A DNA stretch of 64,000 bases from Parapristionchus giblindavisi. Lineage: Eukaryota; Nematoda; Chromadorea; Rhabditida; Diplogasteridae. The DNA is taken from the NCBI GenBank assembly GCA_943737045.1, contig CALSFV010000226.1:62001-126000 (forward strand), read 5' to 3'. The stretch's first letter is position 1; every line of letters begins with the position of its first letter. Made by a program: the position numbers and the translations under genes. Shown here piece by piece: positions 32,501-40,800 of this stretch. The notes under the pieces were generated by a model, which had not been told where the DNA came from, did no database searches, and was given only the letters and a program-made list of their open reading frames with translations.

Positions 32501-32812
32501 TATATTTAACACTTTCTGTGTGTTAAAATACTTCAAAAGGTGTTAAATATAACACTTCACAGGTTTTGTGTGCTGTGGGTTGCACTTCTTTTCTCTGAGT
32601 GGGCAAACCTTGGAGATTTCACTTTTGCAATAAAACAATAACAAGCAATAAAATTGATTGCTATAACGATTTAAACATATTATGATAAAATTGTTATTAT
32701 GGCAAACCTTGGAGATTTCGCTTTTGCTCGCACCCGGCCAGTACCATGTTTCGGCGACGAGCTTGTCCAGATCTTGCAGTGGATGGTCGTCACCGCGTGG
32801 CGATGAAGCCAT
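25146..32812 (-). CDS. aap-1: PI3-kinase p85-type regulatory subunit (AAP-1-like), 14 exons
   Basis: Exons in coding order: 32708-32812, 31919-31995, 31411-31537, 30824-30879, 30289-30355, 29550-29606, 29030-29095, 28583-28696, 28109-28246, 27695-27777, 27268-27381, 26771-26903, 25329-25444, 25146-25221; phases join to 442 residues. N-terminal SH2 (about 20-118): ETWYWPG, DGTFVIRDAS with the phosphotyrosine-binding Arg 48, ending LLLFPL. A charged helical inter-SH2 region follows (about 120-330), which in this family binds the catalytic p110 subunit. C-terminal SH2 (about 345-440): FDGIFLIRPS with Arg 370, ISHCLIEEA, ending NKQIRTVLTEPV. It lacks the SH3 and BH domains of long p85. A cytoplasmic adaptor in insulin-type signalling is expected. 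The start follows a TATAACAG acceptor. Exon 10 uses an atypical TTAAG acceptor. Confidence 0.88.
25447..25498. repeat. (AAT)n microsatellite forming the end of an intron
   Basis: On the minus strand the ATT run leads directly into TTGCAG before exon 13 of the p85-like gene (exon starts 25444), replacing a normal pyrimidine tract. Confidence 0.9.
25993..26545. mobile_element. MITE, ATACATTTTC family, with a nested tRNA-bearing insertion
   Basis: Left end CATACATTTTCGATGCCCTC and right end GGTACCGAAAATGTATGG. The body is split by the element at 26037-26370; the GACCCACTAAATA and GACCCACTATATA units remain to its right. It lies in intron 12 of the p85-like gene. Confidence 0.7.
26037..26370 (-). 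mobile_element. tRNA-like element with inverted GGCGGTTCAATGA ends
   Basis: Ends GGCGGTTCAATGA and TCATTGAGCCGCC. On the minus strand a tRNA-like module has A box TGGCTTAGTGGG (26172-26183) and B-box-like GGCTCGAATCC (26129-26139) with GCGGG/CCCGC pairing. Here, unlike the large palindromes, the module occurs once. It is nested in the MITE at 25993-26545. Confidence 0.7.
26546..26726. mobile_element. MITE, ATACATTTTC family, adjacent inverted copy
   Basis: Starts GATGCCCTCGCCATTG and ends GGGCATGACAATGTATGCG, with ATATAGTGGGTC units in the orientation opposite to the neighbour at 25993-26545. Its right end is 45 bp from p85-like exon 12. Confidence 0.7.
27852..28018. mobile_element. MITE with internal tandem repeats, TAGGTCGAA family, second copy
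   Basis: Inverted relative of 18424-18622: TTAGGTCGAATAGCAAGG, then AAAATCCGGTCAGG units of about 45 bp alternating with TTTTGTGAAATTTTGGCTC, ending in a decayed end near TTTGCGAACTATG. In intron 9 of the p85-like gene. Confidence 0.72.
29488..29548. repeat. (AAT)n microsatellite at a splice donor
   Basis: On the minus strand exon 6 of the p85-like gene ends AAG and the donor GTATTATT is itself the start of the (ATT) run (exon ends 29550). Poly-Ile and poly-Asn frames here are artefacts. Confidence 0.92.
29846..30002. mobile_element. MITE, ATACATTTTC family
   Basis: Ends CACACATTTTCGTATCCTC and GCAACGAAAATGTACG, with one clear GACCCACTATATA near the right end. In an intron of the p85-like gene. 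Confidence 0.7.
31072..31274 (-). mobile_element. MITE, ATACATTTTC family, subtype with CTGACCCGTA
   Basis: Inverted copy of the element at 6556-6759: ATAAGCTGACCCGTAATTGT, ATTATAAACTGACCCGTA and ACCCACAATGTGGG in reverse order, ending CGAAAATGTATG. Confidence 0.75.
32071..32243. mobile_element. MITE, ATACATTTTC family
   Basis: Ends CATACATTTTCGGTGCCCTC and GAGGGTATGAAAATGTATG, with three ATATAGTGGGT units inside. In intron 1 of the p85-like gene. Confidence 0.8.
32396..32730. repeat. Tandem duplication across the p85-like exon 1 donor, with a MITE inserted
   Basis: The segment AAATTGATTGCT...ATTATGGCAAACCTTGGAG occurs twice (about 32401-32625 and 32649-32720). The right copy contains the real exon 1 donor; the left copy repeats the last exon bases and donor and is split by a palindromic MITE at 32463-32600 (CACGGAGAAAAAGTGTAACC at one end, GGTTGCACTTCTTTTCTCTG at the other). 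Confidence 0.75.
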
Positions 32813-33626
32813 ACCCGCCTGTTATAATTGCAAATATAATATAATATATATAATTAATATAATATAACATAATATGTTATAATATCATTGTAAGATTTCA
32901 AAACCGCAAAATACACAAAACTTCAGATTACGAACAAAAAAGACTATAAACCAGCATTAAATAACTACGATGGAGTTATTTATCACGAGTCAATCATAAT
33001 CTTGCAATAAACTAGGAAAACACGTGAGCAACGTAGGGAAAACGAAAGGAAATTGAAAAGCGAAATCAGCGCAGTGTGTCGCGGCTTGCTCCCACTCTCG
33101 CCTACGGTACCTTGAATGACAGAAAAGAGCGCACTGAGAATCGTGAACTGATTTTTTATTTTTTTATTCGAATTCGAATATGTGTTTTTATTTTAAAAAT
33201 AAAGTATTATGCATTTTTTTTACAATTAGCCTTCTCGCATCATCGAATTCACACGCATATAAAATATAATTATTTCCTGTTCACCAATAGAGGCCTTAAA
33301 ATTTTGCCGCAGCGCGCACGTTTCGCACCACAAACCTTGATAGTATGACTCACACTAGCCTTGTCCATACCAAGTCTGGTTGAATCACATCATTCTTCAC
33401 ATAAAATTACCCAGGAGAAAATCAGGGTAAAACTGTAAGTCTTTGTATTATAAAACGGTATTTCTACTCTAGCATAGAAACGCTTATTGCTAGGACTCTC
33501 TAACAATCTCTTCATTTCCCACACTAATTCTTTGTTCTCTGACCGTATTTCAGCAATCAATGGTTTTTTCCCTTTCACGAATAATTTAAACACCAATTAA
33601 GATATTATTGTATTATTTTCAGATAG
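32813..33626. other. Divergent intergenic region between the p85-like and orphan genes
   Basis: This AT-rich interval separates two genes read away from each other and probably holds both promoters. Apart from the SL-type acceptor at 33616-33622 no defined site is recognised. Small frames at 33076-33348 and 33390-33596 have no features of real genes. Confidence 0.5.
33616..33622 (+). promoter_or_regulatory. Probable trans-splice acceptor TTTTCAG
   Basis: A T-rich tract ending TTTTCAG lies 4 bases before the ATG of the orphan gene. This is the nematode consensus for spliced-leader addition. It could also be the 3' end of a 5'-UTR intron. Confidence 0.55.
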
Positions 33627-34658
33627 ATGACCGAACCTTCTCTCTCCTCCATCGCCCTGCAGTACTATCTACCCATCGAAGACCTACAGTACGCCCTTCC
33701 CCAACTTCCTCAACTAATCAATAATGAAATACTCCATCTTGATAAACTCCTTCCACTTCCTTCGCGTGATCGATTCTGGATGCATATGCTACACCATGGT
33801 GCGTTCACCAATGTCACATACGTCGTCCGACCGCACACCACCGACGCCGAGCGTACACTCAAACGATACTGCACCCCGCTATCGATCGATTCTCAAAGTC
33901 ACGTTGCTTACTCCAATTCATCACTGAATTGTCTCTTCCCTATGGCCGCGTTGACGAACAACAGGAAAACTGATCTACTCAAAGCACTGACAAAAGAGAA
34001 ATCGATCGATAGTGACCGCGTTGTCAAGGTGGATCGAAAAATTCTTGCCAGTGTATACTGCGAAGAGCTCGAGCGAGTAAGCCATGGCGACTTCTCAATG
34101 TTCCTAGCTCCCAATGGAGTCGATATTCTACAACGACTAATCGATAATGAAATATTGATTGACGGTCAAGCCTCTTTAAAGGTTGCACATTCCTATGGAA
34201 GTCGATGGAGCGAGCTAAAGAAGACCTGGACAGTGAAATTGTCAGAGCAGGACGAGGAGGCCCTATTGTATGCCTTGGAAGTGTTCCATTGTCGAGGAGA
34301 CAAAAGAATAAGTCGAGGGAATCTTCTAGAGTTGATGGACATGAAGGCGGCGATGGATGGACCCGGAATCGAATGGGCACCTCCTCCGGACTACTCCTGG
34401 CTCGACGACAACGCGTTCCAAGACTTGATCAAACATGGGATATTGTTGGCAGATACCGATTATCGATTGAGAACTCTCGCGGACTTGGACAAAATACAAC
34501 CAAAGGAAGCCAGGCGACTGATCGAGCAGCGGTGCGCTTACTTCATCGCTAGGCAGAGGCTACTGGAGCAGATAAATTCAGGATCGGATCGATTATCGAT
34601 TGATTTACCGGAAGATCCGCACAAGGAACTTCTGCAAGCACTTGAGCCATTCATTTGA
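33627..34658 (+). CDS. Orphan protein, 343 residues, intronless
   Basis: A single uninterrupted frame with a TTTTCAG acceptor just upstream and AATAAA at 34678 downstream. I do not recognise the family. The protein looks soluble, with no signal peptide or membrane helix. It has three spaced copies of a leucine-rich pattern: QLINNEILHLD (about 29-39), RLIDNEILIDG (170-180) and DLIKHGILLAD (266-276), suggesting an internally repeated fold. The C-terminal third is charged and probably helical. It is the only complete plus-strand host gene here and the only one without introns, so a retrocopy, a recent acquisition or a fast-evolving nematode gene are all possible. It converges with the dehydrogenase gene, 221 bp apart. 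Confidence 0.8.
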   Translation: MTEPSLSSIALQYYLPIEDLQYALPQLPQLINNEILHLDKLLPLPSRDRFWMHMLHHGAFTNVTYVVRPHTTDAERTLKRYCTPLSIDSQSHVAYSNSSLNCLFPMAALTNNRKTDLLKALTKEKSIDSDRVVKVDRKILASVYCEELERVSHGDFSMFLAPNGVDILQRLIDNEILIDGQASLKVAHSYGSRWSELKKTWTVKLSEQDEEALLYALEVFHCRGDKRISRGNLLELMDMKAAMDGPGIEWAPPPDYSWLDDNAFQDLIKHGILLADTDYRLRTLADLDKIQPKEARRLIEQRCAYFIARQRLLEQINSGSDRLSIDLPEDPHKELLQALEPFI

Positions 34659-34677
34659 TATTTTATGCTAGAGAACC

Positions 34678-34683
34678 AATAAA
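34678..34683 (+). terminator. Polyadenylation signal AATAAA
   Basis: 20 bases after the stop codon of the orphan gene. Confidence 0.7.
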
Positions 34684-34879
34684 GTAATACATGCACAGTA
34701 ATCATACACAAATCGTTTGAAGCACCATTACGCAAATCTGTAAATACAAAGAATTTTATCCGATCAATGAAAATTACCAATCAGAAGTGACCAATACAAA
34801 ATTAACTATTGGGGTTTAAACAACGTTATAAGAAGATTTATCTAAAGGAAATAATCAATAATTCAGAAAAATCAATAAA

Positions 34880-37800
34880 TTATTTGGGAACAGCCGAGTA
34901 GAGGGCGTTCTGGAGTACTGTTCCTCCATCAGCGAAGATTCTCTGTCCGACGATGATTTCTGATTGAGAACGATCAGCGAGGAAGAGGATGATCTGCAAT
35001 AATATTATATTTTGTACAGGTAGCTCAGTGGTAGAGCAATGCCCCGGATATAAATTGGACGTGGGTTCGACCCCATCCTTGTGTAAATTTTTTTGCCAAT
35101 CTGTGACAGCAATGCTAGATATGGCAAGCGATCTCTATGTCAATTTTTTCTGTCTACATGTACCTACTCATCACTGATGGATGGGAAATGTAGTCCGGGA
35201 AATTTGTCGGAAATAATTACAGGTTCAAAGTTTTGACAAATTTTCAATGACCACTCTCCCTGTGTTGGAGGAGGGCTAGGCATTTAGTTGCGCTGCTTCC
35301 CGTACCTTTGCAATATCATCAGGCTCTCCAACTCTGCCGAGAGGAATCTGTGGGCCGAGTCCTTTGTAAAGCTGAAAATGTAATAATCATTATTTAATAT
35401 TGATGTGTTTCTTAAAAGTTTACCTTGTCAGCCAACTCCGCGGGTCTTCCAGCATTGATAGAGAAGTTAGTTTCAACCACACCAGGACTGAAAAATTATT
35501 GATTTATCGATTGATTATGATAATAATTTAATTTATCTACGTACATCTGCATCGAGACTGTTCAGCACGCCAATATTGAATCTTTATTACACGTGCTCTT
35601 TCAAAGGATTACGAAAAGAGGCGAATATTGATTTTCTAATAACAATTTTGATCTTTCATCTTTGACTCGAAAACTAACTTGACAGAGTTTACTCTGATTC
35701 CCTTTCTGATGAGATTTCCGGCCATTTGTACGGTGAGTTGATCGAGAGCTGCCTTGGAGGTACAGTAGTAGGGCTCCTCAAATTATTATAATGACAAAAA
35801 TATAACGTACGGTTTTTAGTTGACGGAAGTTATCATTACGCATATATGGGTGTCAAACTATTTAAATTTTTTTTATTTTTTTGAACATTTTGAGCATCCT
35901 TATATAATAATACCATTAGCCGGTGAATTCGTGAATCTCTTTCATGGTTTTTTATCGAGATCAATAAAGTAGCGTATCTGCGTCGGATGACGATTGGAAA
36001 AGAGTTTGAAATATAAATGCGAGTGTCAGTGAGCCAGGGTGGAACTATCCTAGGACACTCTGAGATCGCAAATTATTCATTGAGTGTCAGTGCGACTTTT
36101 CTTGATTTTGAACAAGACCTACCATATTGACGAAAGGCATACTGGCAATGGATGAGACATTGACGATCGCTCCCTTGGTCTTCTCAAGATGAGGAGTGGC
36201 GAATTGTGTTAGAATGATCACACTACAAAATATTTATTGTAATTGTTATGTCCTTAGGCACAACTCGTGTAGTAGATAGAGACTTTATTAGAGAGACGAT
36301 TACAAGGGTAGAACTATGATAAGAACTTGGGAAATAGAATGAATAGGCTAGTCAATAGTATGACAACAACATAGATGGGAATCGACTAGCGGTGATCTAC
36401 CTCGCACGTCAGACTACAATGTACGTGCGGGAGTTCAAATAGATAATAGAGTGGTACGCTAGGTCAGACTTTGGAGCGTACACAACACCTCCGCAGTAAG
36501 ATATGAACTAGGGCATATCTGACAAACAATAAATATGTACAGAATCATATAGTACAGAATCAATAATATGATGGAATGATATGATCATCGATCAATAATA
36601 GGTAAACATGAATACATGAATCAATGATAGTAATGTGCGAATCAATAGGATTGACCACTAGTAGAGGTAATGTTCATACAAGATGTGGGTTGTCTAACAC
36701 GGGTAGGCCTTGTAGAACCTGGTATAACCAAGGTAGGCTTAGGAATAGTCTTCTTGTTGTTCTCCACATTGTTCGTGGGTACGACGACAGCATCGGCATC
36801 AGCATCAGTAACGACATCATCAGCGACAGACGGCGTGACGTTGCACTTGGCGGGCTCGACCTGGACGTTGCACTCGACGACGTTGTCGGCGGAAACATCG
36901 AAACTCTCCAACAAGACACTCAGAGGATCACAATCCTCAGTCCATCTCCTCCTCAATTGATTCGTATGAGCAGTCACTAGACTACCATCCAATCTCTGGA
37001 TCTCATACATCACATTTCCTTTCCTTCTGAGCACCACGGCTTCAGTCCACTTCTCGTGATTCGGTCCATCTCGATCACGATAATACACACAATCTCCTTC
37101 AGCGAACTCTCGTGTCTCCTTCTTATTCACTACTCTATCCTCTCCCTCCCTGGGCGACATGAGAGTGAGGCGACATCTCATTTTCCTTCCGAGGAAAATC
37201 TCCGCTGGAGTATACATCTTCAGTTGATTGTTTGGGTTGCATCTGTACATCATCAGGAACTTCTGCACGTTCTCATCCTCCGGTCCTTCTCCTCTCATCT
37301 TCAACAGTGACCGCTTGAACGTATCCACGAAGCGTTCAGCTTGTCCATTACTCTGTGGATGATACGGTGGCGAAAACATGTGATTGATTCCATACTCCAT
37401 ACAGAATGCTCTCATCTTCTCAGATTTGAACTGAGTTTCATTATGAGAAACTATTGTCTCCGGACTACCGTATCTTGATACGAAGTCTCTCAATGCTTTG
37501 ATGGTTGCATCAGCCGTAATCCTCTCCATTGTAACGACCTCTGGCCATCTACTATGAACATCCTCAATGATCAAGTAGTAACGTCCATTCATTGGACCTG
37601 CGAAATCCATATGGACTCGCTCCATTGGTCGACTCGTCTCTAGCCATTTGATAGGCTCCAACTTGGAAGGATTCTTGGCAATATTTGCATAACCTTCAGC
37701 AACATTCTTGGGTACTTGCATCATCATGAGTGCATGCACCTTCTTGGGATGTGGGTAACGTCCAGATTCATTCACGACGAATCCAAGGAAGTGGACTTCT

Positions 37801-40800
37801 TTCTGTCCGAACGCACACTTCTCTAGTCGGATTCTGAATCCAGAATCACGAATCCTCTCGAGAACTCTCATCAGATTCTCGTCGTGCTCTTCCTTCGTCC
37901 TTCCACTTACAATGACATCATCCAAGTATGCCACTGCCCTGCTCATTCCTGTCAACATCTGGTCCATTATAGACTGGAATATACCTGGAGCAGGCTTAAC
38001 ATCGAACGGTAATCTGTGGTACTGATACAGTCCACGATGCGTATTGATCACGAGCAGCTTCTTAGCTTCCTCGTCTACTTCAACTTGGAGATACGCATCC
38101 GAGAAATCGATCTTGGAGAAGAATGTTCCACCACTCAATGAGTTGAATATGTCTTCCGGCAGTTTAGGCGGATGAGTGCAATCTTCCAGACAGTCATTCA
38201 ATCCTGTCTTGAAATCGGCACACAATCTCTTTGCACCATTCTTCTTTGCGACTAGCAAGAACGGAGCCGCCCACTCCGAGTGTTCTACCTTAGAGATCAC
38301 TCCCATATCACACAATCGATCGATTTCTTCATCACACACCTGCTGGCTGGCATACGGCACTGGCCGCTTGTTACGGAACACTGGCTTCACGCCAGGCTTC
38401 AGGTACAACTTAGCTGCAGACTTGTTGTACTTGCCCAGTCCAGGCTCACAAACTTCTGGGAAGACATCCTTTACCCAGGTTGTGTAGTCTCCTGACTTGA
38501 TGTGTGCAATCACCGTTTCATCATTCTCATCTGAGAATGCTCTCTTCAAGTCTAGCTTGAAGAATACATCATTGCCGACTAGTCGAATCGGTCTTGGGGT
38601 GACGTGGACCCATGCGTCACACTCCTTGCCACAGTATTGCATTCTACTGCGGAACTTGCCGAGGATCTTCATACCTTGACCATTTGGACATGATACGATA
38701 CATGGAGCGGGAACCAACTCAGGGTTCTTCATCTCCTTCCAGTCAACCTCCGAGATGAGCGTCAGATCAGATCCTGTGTCAAGTTGACACTCCATCTGTT
38801 TTCCATCCATGGATACATTCACGTACACACGATTGCCCTCAATCTGATTGCAATCCTTCACTTGTACTGAATTGTTCTTCCAGTGGTACTTCTTCGGTCT
38901 CATTTCTGGATGCTTCAACCAGCATCTCTCATCGGTGTGACCATTCTTGCCACAATGTGTACATTTCACATTGGCATTTGATCTCTCGGTCTATGGCTTC
39001 TTACGATTCTTTCCCTTATCATCTTCAGGCACTGTCACCATATTGGCTGATTTCGTCTGAACCGCTGAGACTTCACGCTCAAGTGCTCTCAACGACGAAT
39101 ATCTTTCTAGAAGCTCTTTGAATGTGATTTCAGGCTTCTGGCTGACAGCATTGAATAGTTGAGTACGTATCGACTTCAGTTGAGGCAAATCCAATCCAGC
39201 AAGGAACATCGTGATCTTCATCTGATCCTCCTTAATATCCTTCAGATTGCCTTTCTGATACAAACGATTCACTTCAGAAGCGAATTCCATCACATCCGTA
39301 CTACCATTCATAGCCATGCTCAGTTTGAAGAATCGAACACGCAGTTCGAAATCTGTTTCTTTCTTGCCAAACAGAGCCATGAGCGCCTTTATCGTATCAT
39401 CGAACGATAATTTCATCACATCATCGGGTGCTTTGTGATCACGATACAATGCATTGCACTTCACACTCAGATGACGCAATAGTATTCTGACTTTGTTACA
39501 GTCGTCCAAATGCTTTGCATCATACTCGAAGAAGTCTCGATAACGATCATACCAGTTATCGAATGTGCAATCATCAGCATCATAGTCGAATTCCACAATG
39601 CGAGCTTCCATCGCATCAATAGATGGTCCTTGAGTAACTTGACTTTTGATCTCTCCATTAACAACTACTGTCTCTCTACTCGCTAACATCTCGAGTATTT
39701 CATTGTTCTTCTTATTCTGCTCCTCCTGCTTGTTCATGAAATCCTGCTGCATCTTCATAAACATCTCCATTACAGTTGCCATCGTGACTTCCGGCTTCAC
39801 TTCTCCTTCTCCAGGCATCCTTACTACGAATTACTTGAGTACACTTAGCTCAAAGAATAATTCGCGATAGCCTTCGGCGTACTTCTTGCAAAGTACCACA
39901 CAGAATCCACAAAGAAGACGTACAATCACAAAGTTTGTACACTGCCACGCTCACAAAGTACGTGAAGCAGTTTCCACAGAGAAGACGTACAATCACAAAG
40001 CTTGTACACTGCCACGCTCACAAAGTACGTGAAGCAGTTCCACACAGAGATTTGATAATACCCTCACGAAGCAGGTATTACCACCGAAGAGACGATTTGA
40101 TACTACCCTCACGAAGCAGGTAGTATCACCGAAGAGTAGAACTTGATAAGGTCCTCACAAAGTGGACCCTATCACCGCAGTGAAGAAGTGACGAAATGAA
40201 GAAGAAACAAAAGAAACGAGAATAAATAAGACTTACGTTAGCTCGTCAAAGATCCTGGTCGCCAAATGTTATGTCCTTAGGCACAACTCGTGTAGTAGAT
40301 AGAGACTTTATTAGAGAGACGATTACAAGGGTAGAACTATGATAAGAACTTGGGAAATAGAATGAATAGGCTAGTCAATAGTATGACAACAACATAGATG
40401 GGAATCGACTAGCGGTGATCTACCTCGCACGTCAGACTACAATGTACGTGCGGGAGTTCAAATAGATAATAGAGTGGTACGCTAGGTCAGACTTTGGAGC
40501 GTACACAACAGTAATGTTATATTTAAAAAGCTAAATCCCGATATTCAAGGCACACGAAATATTTAAAAACTCACGATCGAACATTGAGTTCCATGACTTG
40601 ATCATAGATAGTGGCCGGAATATCCATACCCTTGTTGCCTGCCTTGTCGAATACAGCGGCACCGGCATTGTTTACCTATATAAGAAAACATTAGTAAAAA
40701 AATGAATAAAATACATTATAAAATACCGGCCACTCTGGTCGAATTATAAAAGTAACTTTCACTATTATATGAAGACATCAACAAAAACTTATACATCATT

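Larger units (their letters stand above)
36244..40510 (-). mobile_element. Gypsy-type LTR retrotransposon, deleted but recently inserted
   Basis: 4267 bp. The LTRs (36244-36487 and 40267-40510) are 244 bp each and identical by eye. A 5-bp target duplication GTAAT flanks it (36239-36243, 40511-40515). Coding order on the minus strand is gag (38991-39818) then pol (36642-38969). The primer-binding site and polypurine tract are in place. Pol lacks RNase H and the integrase zinc domain. The gag and pol types resemble K02A2.6-like elements of worms. It is inserted in sense orientation in SDR intron 5. Confidence 0.96.

Noticed and set aside
35014..35084. Functional tRNA gene
   Set aside because: A and B boxes and a pairing acceptor are present, but no anticodon stem forms and the T stem has mismatches.
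36624..36980. Plus-strand frames within the pol region (also 38176, 38280, 39159)
   Set aside because: They are shadows of the minus-strand gag and pol frames.
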